Shown here piece by piece: positions 11,055 through 21,993 of a stretch of DNA of 64,000 nucleotides. Position numbers and translations under genes: made by a program. Positions within the stretch are counted from its first letter, which is position 1; every line of letters begins with the position of its first letter. Origin of the DNA: Oscheius onirici (taxonomy: Eukaryota > Nematoda > Chromadorea > Rhabditida > Rhabditidae); NCBI GenBank assembly GCA_932521025.1, contig OW051472.1, forward strand, positions 6,448,001 through 6,512,000. The letters run 5' to 3'. The notes under the pieces were generated by a model. It did not search any database. It was not told the DNA's origin and was given only the letters and a program-made list of their open reading frames with translations.

Positions 11055-14000
11055 ATGCGGATAGTCGTCTGCTTCGTCAGCCTTTTGGCTCTTTGCTATG
11101 GTAATTTTTCTGCTTTGGAAGTATTGAGATTCGTTTAGGTATGCCCTTTGACCGGGCCACAGTGGATCAGACGACAGTCACCACCCTGCTGAACCAGTTG
11201 GTAGCCGCTGATCAGAGGACAGATGACCAGGTCAAACTGGCCTATCAGGTAGGTTCTTTTCATAGAGAAGAGTCTGGAAAGAGTTTCTTAGGTTAGTAGA
11301 GTGGGAACTTTGAAGCAGGCTAGGATCAGTAGTTGCATCCATAAAAATAGAGCTGATATTTTTCCTACCGTGAAAAGGGAACTTTCTTTTCTGTTAGTTT
11401 GTTACCCATAGTTCAGTCTTATCTGAACTCGATTATCACCACGTGTTCGCAACACAACAAGACCATTTCGAAGGAAAATGTTGAGGCAACACATAGATAC
11501 ACTCCGATGCAAAAGTTTGACAACACATGATTTTTCGATCCACGTGATTCATTCATATTTTGGGACATTGTTGGGTATCATATCGCTAAGAAATAGCCAA
11601 AGTTTCGAGCAGAATCCATCTATGACCCGATTCCCAGTACAAAATTCCGATTTTGAAAGGATTCGAATTGAATCGTTATTGATGCGGGGACTGTGCAGAA
11701 TTGTTGAGAGAGTCTTTTTATGATTTCTGGTACGTTATTTGACACATTGAATACTTTGGTTTTCTAGAATAAAAACTGGTTGTTGCCAAACTTTTGCCGC
11801 GCTTGATTTTGAAATTTTCGTCAAAGCGCACTAATAAAAAAATGAATTTTGCTGAAAATTCTTTTCTGGGGGTTTTTGACCCTGCTGGATCGATTGGTCA
11901 TAGTCCCTAACCTTGGAAATCAATCGTTCGTATAGTTTGCTTGAAAAACCATGGGTTGTCAAACTTTTGCATCGGAGTGTAGGAAATTTTGCCTTACAAT
12001 TGAGTAAAGGATTGCTCTTCTATTACGGAACAAAAGGCTTGCCTATAGTCGTAGCATGAGAATGGAGCAAGATTTTACTGGGACCGAAGCATTGAGATGT
12101 TCTGCAATGTTGTAGATACCGATATACCATTTGTAAGACAAGACGGAAGACCGGTAAATATCCACAAACTGAGCGAAAGAACACCTGAAAGTATATCTTA
12201 CATATAAAAATGACGAATTCAGAACATGGCATCGCATAAGGACTTCTCTCACGACAACGCAGCGAATCCTCTGATCACCAGTGTCGACGGCTCCGTAACT
12301 TCGAGACCAACCTTCCAAAGCTTGGCAACACTTTTGGTAGCTTTATGGAAAGACAAGAAAATCCGACCCTTGTTTAGCAATACTACACGAATCCCGACAG
12401 TGCTCAGTCTCTGATCTACACCGCCAACTGGAGCACAGCCATCAACAAATTCTTGGCTGCTGTCATATCTACGCCCGTCATGCAACAAGCTCAGCAGTTT
12501 TTGGTAGCTCAAGGACTGGCATCAGCCGATTCCAATACCTTCAACACTCAACTCTACAAACTCTGGTTCACTCCCTATGCTCGCGCTGGAACTCTCGGAA
12601 GCTCAGGTTTTGAGAAATAAATTGATTTCGAACAAACTCTTTTCAGGCTTCTCGTCCGTCTTTGCCGGAGAGACTCAGGGAGGAAATGTCATTCGTTTCG
12701 GCAATTGGTTTCGATTCCATATGCTAGAAGACGCCCAAATGGTCAATTACCACGGATGGTTCTCGAAACAGAATGTGGGTTGCTTGCTCTTGGCCATATA
12801 TGGTTTGTTCAAAAAAAAAAAAAAAAAAGAGAGCTCGACCATAACCCATTTAATTCGCTGCGAGACCGGAATAACAACAGAAAACTTAGCTGAGTATCCT
12901 ATGTTTCCATGTTATAAGGGTCTCGCGCGGAAGTAAATGGGTTACGGTCGAGCTCTCTTTTTTTTTTTTAAACAAACCATACCAGAAGCGTCTTGAAATC
13001 AAAATGGAAAATTCCGCCTATGATCATGACGACTTGCAAATAACATCCAAAAGCTGAAAAAATTCCATTCATTTCTTTAGCATTAAACGAGTTCGTCTTC
13101 TTCCAAGAAGGTCGTTCTCGATTGTCGCTGCAGGCTGCGTCTTTTTGCGACACGACCCGGAGGCGCATGTGGCAGATCGGGCAGCGTTCCTCGAGATGGG
13201 GGACTGGAAAGGGGTTTGAAAAGCAAGGAAGAACGTACTCTTCGACTAGACGGAATATCATGTTGGCCAGATCGTTCATCTCGTCGGCCTTCTTTCCAAG
13301 TTCTGCGACTTTCTGTTCGCAGAGATCCACTCTCGACAGCAGACCCATTTTCTCTCCCTGGGGATCCAACATAGAGATGGACGGCTTTCCAGTGATCTTT
13401 GTGAATTCCATTTCAAGCTTAAGCACATATTTTCAAGGGGATATGATCTACCTCATTCAGTTTCTGATCCCTTTCATGAATCTGCTCCACAATCTCGGCT
13501 TCCATTTCAAGCAACTTATCTGCCTTCTTCAGTCGCTGGAACTTTTTCATCAGAATCTGAAAGACAAGGAAGAAGATGAAGCGAAGAAGAGGCTTGTACT
13601 TGAGCAGGAGTTTCTCGTCAACCGCGGACACTAGGTTGATTCGTACAAGAGACTGTCTCTACTCACAACTATTGATGCTCGGCTCCTCGTGTATCGGATA
13701 TGAATGATCCGAGTCGGAACAGTCGAAGGAAAAACTGTTGGTCGTGTCAATAGAGGCCCGTTTCGTGTTGTAGAGCGGAGACATGTCCTCAACTGTGGTC
13801 TGATGTATCATGACTCTTGGTCGCGTTCCGGGAGTATTCAGGTCTTGAACTGGTAGAGACTAAAGATACAGTAATTAAGATGGAAGAATGCGTAATTTTG
13901 AATTCGCGCCAACTCTTCGATACTCATCTGCTATGCTGTACGAGTTGGTGCGCACCCGAAGTAAAAGCACATCATTGTAAACTACCATATGTCGACTAAG

Positions 14001-17000
14001 ATGTGGCTGGCTCAGCCGCTTCATGGCAGTCGCGACTGGTAGTCCCGTAGGCTGAAGAGCAATCTGGGTAGCCCCTAATCTCAAGGGACTCTTCCATTCG
14101 AGTTGACTAATCTTCTGATGTCGCCTTTTTCTAAAAAGAAATATTTTTGAATTGCAATTACCAAATGAACTACTTGCCTATCACGACGCTCCTTTGTCTT
14201 CTTCTCGAAGAATCGCATCTTGGAAATGGTCTCGGCCGTCAGGTACAGTTTGTAGCAACAATCCCTGATATTTTGGTTCTATAACTCATTATTAGTCTAA
14301 CTTGAAATAGGTCGTCCTGTAGCGATTGTCCTTCATTAGCGCACCGGCCATGTGGTAGCGCCACCAGTTCTGAATCAGAGACGCAGCAGCGTGCTTCAGT
14401 CGCTTCTTGTACTCGTTTTTGTTGTCCTCTTCCATCATCAGCGTCAATCCGACAGAAATTTGAGTAGACGCTGTCACAAAGGTACAGTATGCTAGGAAGC
14501 CAAGGACACAGACTATGACCTTGGAGACCCAGAATGTGGGAACGATGTCACCGTATCTGGAGAAGTCGTTCTGGAAGAATAGAATAATATTACCCGATGG
14601 TAGTTATTGTGACAGCACTGAACCACCAGGCGTGGGCAAGAGTCGGTATTTGGGTCTCTGAAACGCAGTCCTAACAAAGCCCTCTAGAAAGCTGACAGAT
14701 TGTGTTGTTTTTGAACAGTCACTTCTATTTAAGTCTTGTAGATGACTCACTCGATGCTGTAGAGTTCTCGAGGAAAAAACTGTATGGCTCCGTCTCAAAG
14801 TGCTCGGTGTAATAGACCAGATTGGCTAGCAGTACAAACAACACGAAGGTGATGTAGTAGGCAGCAGTCAGCTCTCGTCTGGAAAACATTCATAATTTGA
14901 TACAACCGGCTTGCCTGCTAATGTTGACCATGTTTCTGATCAGTCTCCAGGTGGTCATTTGTCTGTCAATGTGGAACAGTCTCAAGATTTGAATGAATCT
15001 CAGATAGTCCATCGTCTTGTCCGAGACGTATCTCTTGTCGACAATGAGTATGATAAAGGTCACCGTGATGATGGTAATGTCAGTGATGCAGACAAACTTT
15101 CGCAAGTATCGGAGATGTCCTAATTGACTGTTTTTTCGAGTTTAAAAGATACCTTTAAATCCCATGTACTTGGCATCGGCCGAAATGGCCCACATTCGAA
15201 CCAAAAACTCGAGGAGAAAAAACACGGCCAAAGTTGTTTCCAAAGCCGAGTAGATCTCTGTCAACATATCTAATCTTAACTTCAATAAGCTCACTAATCA
15301 TCCATTGATGATTTTCCAAACTGTCAGTCGAGGCGCCGAGAATCACAGCGATGAGTACAGCCAAAAAGGCGGCTGAAGAAATTTTCGGTCGGATCTCATT
15401 ACTCACAGATGTGGTACAAAACACTCCCGACAGTAAAATTCGAGGATGGATGATCAAGAAAGTCGTAGACTAGATGACGAATTCGCCTGTACCGCTGGAT
15501 CCAGTCTCGATACTTCAAACTAAACATCGAAAGAAAGAAATAAGCGCTACCTGTACAGTATGACTCTGTTGGAGTAGCAGCTCCGCATCATAGGTCAAGC
15601 CCCGATCCCGTTGAATAGCCATCGGCAGACCGGGGGAACAGACTGTTTCTTCTCACGGTGTAAAGAGGGCTCTTTTGCCGGTCGATCAATAAAACCCCAG
15701 AGCGAAATTTTTACAGTCCCATCCGTGATAACACTGTTCTCCAGCCGTTTGCTTGGTCACTGATTAATTGGATTGTGACGCATTTGACTGATAAAAGAGT
15801 GTGAACTGTTCTGAACTGTCACGTACTCGTGTTGTTTTAGGGCATCCAAATTGACCTGCAGTTTGCCTGGGGCAATTATCAAGCTATGGAGCTGGCCTTC
15901 CTCCTCAACACGACTCCCGAATTTGACATGGCCGTCTACACAGTTTGTGCCCTGACTGGGGGCAGCTGTCAGTTCACCGTCAATGAAAATGGAGTCCAGA
16001 TCACGGCCACGACTCTGACTTCTTCTGGAGTCACTGTGGTTCGTTGGGAGATGTCCTAGATTCAACAGTTGTTTCAGATTGACCAGTGTACTCCGACAGA
16101 GGGTGGAAGCGCTGCTGCCACGACCAAGAAACCTACGGCCACTACGAAGAAGACTAGCACCAATGATCCCCAGCTCCAGACCCTTGTTGATCAAATGAGA
16201 GCTGCCGACGTTGACAAGCCCGATCCGAGCGACTACACTCTAGATTGGGGAAACAAGGTTTCCGGAAGCAAAGACACCAGCCCCAATCCTCTGTTCAAAA
16301 AGATGAATGAGGCCGTCTTCCAGAAACCCGTCTACCAGGTCCTACTGGATATCATCAACAATAATCTCTTCACTCCTGATGTGAGTTTGAGCTTTGCAAC
16401 GTCCCTGACGAAAACTTTAGGTCTGTACTGCAGAAGCTGCTATGTCAGGATTCAAAAAGGCCACAATCCAGAAGGCTTTCACCACCTGGACGTCTACTCA
16501 AGTCTTCCAGCTGGCTTTCAACTATCTCAAGGAGAAAGGTGAGTCTGCAGGCATTGGAAAGGGTTCAAACCATCTTTAGGCGTCGCTCAAGCTACTGACA
16601 TGACTACTTTGACCAACTTCCTCTTCAACTTCTGGACTGGAACTTATTCCCGCTGTGGCTCAACTCTGGGATCCTCCGGATTCGAGCACGTCTTTTCCGG
16701 AGAATGGAAGAGTGGCACAGTTGACGGACAACACGACTGGACAAGATACTACTTCCTCGAGAAGGCCGACAAGATCAACTACCACGGCTACGACAGTTAT
16801 GATGGAGTGAGTTCATTGTTCAGAATCAAACTGTTTTCTTGTTCAGCAACTGACCGGCACCTTCCAATACACCTGGGAGACTGAAATGAAACAAACTGGC
16901 GGTTTCCTTTTCGGAACCTCGCCTGCCTTTGATTTCTCTCTTCTGACCGTCTGTGCTCTCGTCCATCCCGGTGCAAATACTTGCAAATTTACACTAGACG

Positions 17001-17080
17001 GTTATCAATTGGCTGTCACCTCGTACACGCAATCGTGTAACGCCGGGACCTGCTTGTCCACCGCCTATCCAACCAACTAA
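11055..17080 (+). CDS. Secreted tandem EndoU-domain protein (poly(U)-type endoribonuclease family)
   Basis: Ten exons join in frame: 11055-11100, 11139-11248, 12223-12336, 12378-12606, 12647-12774, 15841-16038, 16078-16380, 16421-16538, 16580-16806, 16847-17080, total 1707 nt, 568 residues. It begins with a signal peptide (MRIVVCFVSLLALCYG). Domain 2 (C-terminal) has the EndoU signature SSGFEHVFSGEWK, GQHDWTRYYFLEK, KINYHGY, EMKQTGGFLFG and the C-terminal LLTVCALVHPGANTCKFTL; both catalytic His and the Lys are present. Domain 1 aligns throughout (GTLGSSGFSSVFAGE, FGNWFRFHMLED, VNYHGW, AVYTVCALTGGSCQFTV) but all three catalytic positions are replaced. A Thr/Lys-rich linker (AATTKKPTATTKKTST) joins the domains. 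EndoU enzymes cleave RNA at U with Mn2+. Intron 12775-15840 contains an antisense channel gene. Alternative view, two separate genes, is less likely because the last exon of domain 1 splices in frame into the linker. Confidence 0.88.
12801..12979. mobile_element. 179 bp MITE, TA target-site type
   Basis: Terminal inverted repeats of about 65 bp: tggtttgttc, a poly-A run, gagagctcgacc, taacccattta and gagacc on the left reappear inverted on the right (ggtctc, taaatgggtta, ggtcgagctctc, poly-T, aacaaacca). The 50 bp centre is unrelated. Flanks are TA on both sides (12799-12800, 12980-12981), as expected for a Tc1/mariner-type non-autonomous element. It lies in the large EndoU intron and supplies the last codons and stop of the antisense channel ORF. 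Confidence 0.75.
12968..15591 (-). CDS. KCNQ (Kv7/KQT)-like voltage-gated potassium channel
   Basis: Nested in the EndoU intron on the opposite strand. Start chosen at the ATG ATG at 15591 (MMRSCYSNRVILYS), which splices in frame to LKYRDWIQRYRRIRHLVYDF, the KCNQ pre-S1 region. Then S1 (AFLAVLIAVILGAS), S3 region with LEFLVRMWAISADAKYMGF / KGHLRYLRKFVCITD, S4 (MDYLRFIQILRLFHIDRQMT), S5 (RELTAAYYITFVLFVLLANL), pore WWFSAVTITTIGYGD, S6, an IQ-like helix A (AAASLIQNWWRYHMAG) and C-terminal coiled coil (CEQKVAELGKKADEMND). The helix-A and S4 matches favour KCNQ over other Kv classes. S6 (VCVLGFLAYCTFVTASTQIS) lacks the Pro-Ala-Gly hinge of typical KCNQ, closer to a divergent KQT-2-like channel. 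The tail continues with CPICHMRL and ends in the MITE at 12968; the true end could be earlier if a splice was missed. Confidence 0.82.
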
Positions 17081-17270
17081 TCTCTGTACAAACTGATCGA
17101 AATGCATAAAAATCTATTCATCTGAGACGGAGAGATCAGAATATCACACACAGAAATACGAAAAAAAGACTAGGACAATCTCATTATTATTACGTTTGAA
17201 GTTACTCGTTGGGAAGAATGCTTAAAAGCACCGTACCAGTAATCGAACTTTTGGAGCGGGGTTCAGTGGA

Positions 17271-18193
17271 CTATTCTTGAGCTGCCCGTACTGGAGCCTC
17301 TACTTGATTTAGCGGGACCATCTCGGTGTTTGTTTGAGCTTTGCCAGAGCCACAAATTGTCTTTGTACAGATGACTGTCGAGGCAATCGCCAGACCGAGC
17401 TCGATGATGGCCGCTGTGATCAATCCCGCGTCGAGGCGGTAATCTGTGCCCAGTCTTGTCATTGACCTGAATCTCAAATTCGACAAAACTCTCAGAAAAC
17501 TCACATTCTCATGTTGTCCGAGACGTGTTCCCCGCAAAGGATCTGACATCGACTGTCAGAAGGAAGACGCGGTGCGAGGAGATGCCAGTCGCATTCACCC
17601 CAACATTCGTGCTGAAATAGAGATTTGAGCTTAAAAATAGATTGGAACTACCTGGAAAAAGTGAATGTCAAAGCTGGAGACGATGATAATGGTCGGGACA
17701 AAGATGAGAATGGCGTGTATGGACATTACGAGGAAGGTTATGACGAGACCGCGGCGATAGGAAGCGGCTCCGCACATTCCAACGAGTCTGAAAGTGCTGA
17801 TATTTCAGACCTTTCCTCATCTAATCTAGGCAGGAAAGTAACTTTGGTAAAGGTTATTTCCCAGTAATGGCTATCACAGCAAAGAGTTTGGTCATTTTTC
17901 CTCCAAAAGTTTCAAAACTAAAATGTCAAGAACGTACCCTGTGACGATAAAGTAGAAGGAGCAGCATTCTTCCAGGCCGTACAGTCTTATCGTGTTGATT
18001 CTTCCGCTCGTATAATCGGCTATTGTGGAGAGAATGAGCATAATCAGTCCCATCACAACGTGACATTGAGCCAATCCCTATAGTTTTCAAATTTGAATAA
18101 AAAATAACCTCGAAAAAAAACCTTTAAAATGGCCAGCATTCTCACAGTATTAGCTTCGGACAATCGAACTGATTTCAAGTAGTTTAATCGCAT
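17271..18193 (-). CDS. Four-transmembrane protein, family not recognised
   Basis: About six short exons. Starts MRLNYLKSVRLSEANTVRML (18193) one base after a tttttcag acceptor; then TM1 LAQCHVVMGLIMLILSTIAD, TM2 around CSFYFIVTGLVGMCGAASYR, TM3 GLVITFLVMSIHAILIFVPT, a Cys-rich loop (HECWGECDWHLL...CQILCGEH), TM4 DAGLITAAIIELGLAIASTV and a short cytoplasmic tail ending APVRAAQE. The topology (four TMs, Cys-rich second loop) resembles MS4A/tetraspan-like proteins, but I see no family-defining motif and do not assign one. The gene is convergent with the EndoU gene; 190 bp separate the two stops. Exon joining in the loop region (17510-17600) is the least certain. Confidence 0.65.
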
Positions 18194-18587
18194 TCTGAAA
18201 AAGAGATGGAATAAGATCTTTATTTTTTTACGCACATTTCTTTTTTCGTAGGTGGACGAAACATGATTTTAAGGGAGAGAGACGGGGGAAGGAAGGCCAC
18301 CACCGAAATGACCCGAGACCTGTTCCCGAGACGTCCTCATCAGACACCCCTATCGAGAAAGGTAATCAATCCGACCCGACTTGTTTGAAAAACAACAAAC
18401 TTTCTGGAAGCGAAGGCAAGTTTTGGAAACCTTTTGGGAATTGCATCTAGAGGAATTAGCAAACCCAGTAAAAGCCGCAATAGAAGACAATCGCGGGCTT
18501 AAAGCGAGCCTCCCCTACTGTTGATTATCTCCATGTATTTGTTGATTAGCGCAGCTCATGAGTCCGACAGCAGCTCTTGCGGAGCCT

Positions 18588-18660
18588 GCACGGAATGGCG
18601 CAGTGGATAAGTGCACCGCCTACGAATCTAAAGATGGGCCGAGTTCGATCCCCCCAGTGA
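18588..18660 (+). pseudogene. tRNA-Arg(ACG)-like sequence (tRNA fossil or SINE head)
   Basis: A-box tggcgcagtggataag and B-box gagttcgatcc are at normal tRNA spacing, and the anticodon loop reads CTACGAA (ACG). The D stem pairs (gcgc/gtgc), but the anticodon stem does not and the acceptor stem is unclear, so it is unlikely to be a working tRNA gene. Confidence 0.55.
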
Positions 18661-18857
18661 GGGGAATAGTTTTATTTTTGAATTCAATAATGCTTCAATT
18701 CAATAATGCTCCAGTTAGTTTATGAACTACTTCGCTTTGGACGACTTTATTCATCAGAACACAAAAAAAGTGTTGAAAATCAGTTGAAAGAGGTTTATTA
18801 TGTGTGAAAAAAAGCAATTTGGTCATAAATTTATACATAAAAACTGAGGATCATAAT

Positions 18858-18922
18858 AAGGGATCGAACCCGAGACTTCAAAATTATAAGAAGCAAACGC
18901 TTTACCCACTGCGCCAGTGGGG
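18858..18922 (-). pseudogene. tRNA-Arg(TCT)-like sequence (tRNA fossil or SINE head)
   Basis: On the minus strand: A-box tggcgcagtgggtaa and B-box gggttcgatccc at tRNA spacing, anticodon loop CTTCTTA. The anticodon stem does not pair. It lies about 200 bp from the other tRNA-like sequence in opposite orientation. Confidence 0.55.
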
Positions 18923-19001
18923 CACCGTCGCCGCGCTTGCGCTGAATTTTCGGCACCAAATTCAAACGGGGGGTAGAGGTAGGCCCGCTTTAACGTCCTA
19001 T

Positions 19002-19121
19002 CAGGGGTGAAGACGAAGTTTTCGAACTTTCCGATGTTCTACAAAGTTGTAGCTCTTGATTTCCTCTACAACTTTGCAGAACATTATAAAAATCAAAAAG
19101 GCCTATTTCGACCTGAAGGGG
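19002..19121. repeat. Dispersed imperfect palindrome, copy B
   Basis: The best preserved copy: gatgttctacaaagttgtag on the left and ctacaactttgcagaacatt on the right are inverted complements, and the similarity extends outward (aggggtgaagacgaa against the inverse of cgacctgaaggg). Copies A and C share the core. Confidence 0.6.
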
Positions 19122-21993
19122 AGGTCTCTTTTGTCTCCCCCCGCCCGCAGCCAAAATCTACGGGGGCTTAACGGGGACCACGGGGGGGGGGACAAAAGAG
19201 TACCAGCCAAATTTGGAAATGATGAGGTTAACTTGTTTCCTTCACTTTCATTTATAAATTCAAAAAGAACTTTTGTGAAAGTTAGAAAAAGTAATTCTAT
19301 TCAGAAAAAGGTGTCATCCTGTTAGGAACAGTCACTCCAAAAACCATCTGTACCTATGTACCCACTGGTCTAAACCCATTTTCTCCTTTCTCCGGTTACA
19401 TACCTTTCCATTTCGAGTCAAACGATGGCTGATAGACTGGGAGAGCAATTACAACTGGTATATACAGGAACCGAGAGACGACCGAGGGCAGAAATCGATA
19501 TGCGCGGGCGAACTAGGCAGCGGTCAGTCCCATATAAGAGGAGCTCAAACTATTTTTCTCATTTTCTTCTATTTCAACAGAAACTTTGGATAATTCTTAC
19601 CAAAAGCCATAATAAATGGAGCAAAGACGCCACCTGGTAGACGGACAAACGGCGTTATTTGTTTGCATAATCGATACAGAGGAACTACTCGATTTCTCAT
19701 ATTTTTCGTGAAAGTGAGCGAGAGAAAACAGTACCGGCGAGTAAACAAGACGGGACGAATAGTTAGTTGCTCTTTTTATCGGACCGAGAGACCACATATC
19801 AGCTCCCCATAAAAAGGTGTCTCTCATCACTCACCGACATTTTTCCGCCACCTGTTCCATCAATTGGCCTTTCCTGGACGAGATCTCGATCGGAATGCTT
19901 CTGAAAAATGTGGGTACCAGACAGAGGACATAAAAAGATTAATGGTCTCCATGACGATGTCTCTAATCAGACTCCGTCAAAACAGTGGGTTTCTCTGGAA
20001 CAAGGAGTTCCGGAATGGGGGCTTCCTCTGACGGAGACAGGACTTTCTACCGAGAGGGGAGAATCGCGTGACCTCCAATCTAAAGGAACCCCCGGCTCCA
20101 TCCGGAAATTTGCTTCCGATTCGCACGCTATACTACCAACATGGCTACTAAACGAGGAGAGAAATTGGCGTCAATTTGGGATTGCAAGAGATAGGCGAGA
20201 GAAAAAACTGCAAATCCTACTAGTTTTTGGCCAGTTGACAATACTAATTTTCGAGAGTGTTGGCGAGTGACTAGTTTAGGCTTTTTGAGAGGGGAAAGGG
20301 GAGGAATGCGAAAGAAGGAGGAGGAGGAGACGCTTCCCTCATCTAGCCGGCTCATTATGATCAATTCAGAGCTCCCCGGAATAATTAACGCAGATGTATG
20401 CACACAGATACTTGTAGTAGAGGTGATCTCGTACTGGGTTCAAAAATTGACTAGTTTCAGTACTTTTGATTGAACTTGCGTGACCTTCCTCTACAGTGAA
20501 AAAATAAGCTGAATTGAAGACTACTATTAAACTGTTATGAAAGCCTCTCCCCTTTCCAAAACACACAATTGTGTAAACATTTGTAGGACATCGGAGAGGT
20601 GTAAAATACCGTTTTAACGTTAAAAGTTTTGTTGAAGACTGCTTCTAAAAATAAGTTTCAGCCTAACTTTCAGGACGAGCTGGTAACATTTAGCAGAATC
20701 ACAGGCTTTTGGAACTACCCTAAAACGGTTCTAATTGCAAGTAATAACAGACGAATCAAAGATCCGCCAATTTCCCCCACCGCGTTCAGTACGGACCCGA
20801 AAATAGCCGTGTCGGCGTATATTTGTGGAAGCTGCCTCGAGGGAGTCCTATTTGGCTTGGAAGGATGAATAATACCCACACCAAAAGAAGTGAGCGAAAG
20901 CAAATAAATACTGTTTTTCGAGGACGAAAGAATATATGCCCTTGTTGACAGGTGTCTCCAATCAAAGCGGCAATTACCAGGACTACTTCCTGTCCCATTT
21001 TTTCTTCGAAGAACCACAACAAGTGCGACGAGAAGATCGGGCTTAAGACGATGAGAAGAGAGGGAGTCAGCAGGGAATTGGGCGAGGAAGCGGACTAAAT
21101 CCTCGACTTCCGGAGAGTGAGATAGAGAGACTCTCTCCAATCGACTATTTTTCTCACTTTTTTCGTTCCGAGTATAGAGGATGGGTAAACCCGATCAACC
21201 TTCACCTTTTGTAAAAAAAAAAAAAGGGCTCCTTTGAAGACCACCGTTGCAGAATATATTTGGGAAAGTAAGACGGGCCACCCATTTCACTGACAGCCGT
21301 ATGTAGAAAACATTCTTTTCATTTTACATGTTTTTTCTACTTTTAAACTACCCTTACTACTAAACGATAAAAATCTCAAGCAAGAAAAACTCACGTATCA
21401 TACATGTTGTACCCTCCTGTCGAACACCACTGCTTGTTAGACCGTCTCGGTGAAACCATGCTTCTTTTTACGATTTCCGGTCGCGTTTTCGTTCTTTTTT
21501 TCTGAAAAAGTTGCGGTGAAGAAAGTATCTACAAGAACATATTTTTTGCTCGCAATCATTGGAAAAGCCGCTTCTAATCATAGGAGCCGCTCCCCATCTT
21601 TCTAACGAACAAAAAACGTCACCTAAGGCGAAAAGAAGAGTCTGAGATTATCGCAAATGATAGTCAAACTATTTCTGAACTTTTGTTGCGTCCCAACTAC
21701 AACAAATTGCTCAATTTCAGTGAACGTTCCACCTAATTTCGAAGAACTTCTTCGTCTGCTTTTATTGGAAGAAATTGTGTATTTCTAGTAGCCAACATAA
21801 AAATAAGATGAAATAGAGTCTGTGCCGGAGCACAGAAGACCAACCATATGTGTTCGAGAGATCGCAGACGACCGACCGCCTTTGTAGGCAAACAGCCGGC
21901 TGTCAATATGCACTGTTTGTCATTGCAGAAAGCACAACAGGAAAATGAAAATCGTTTTTAACAATCAAACTTAACAACGGTGAACAATTGAAC

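Larger units (their letters stand above)
18194..21993. other. Gene-poor stretch with repeats and tRNA-derived fossils
   Basis: 3.8 kb between the four-TM gene and RRP36. It holds two tRNA-like sequences (18588-18660 and 18858-18922), a palindromic repeat (19002-19121), G-rich runs near 19180 and an A13 run near 21213. ORFs of 60-141 codons occur (for example 19908-20270, 20715-21140) but none has a recognisable motif or a convincing splice context. One orphan frame near 18264-18360 has an acceptor and donor around it; function unknown. Confidence 0.5.

Noticed and set aside
12223-12774. A broken EndoU pseudogene
   Set aside because: The apparent frame breaks coincide with 40-41 bp GT-AG introns, and the missing C-terminal exon is found in frame at 15841.
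13122-13634. 170-codon + strand ORF
   Set aside because: It is the antisense shadow of channel exons.
18588-18660. Functional tRNA-Arg gene
   Set aside because: The anticodon stem does not pair and the acceptor stem is unclear.
20715-21140. 141-codon minus-strand ORF in the gene-poor stretch
   Set aside because: No recognisable motif and no exon partners; treated as chance.
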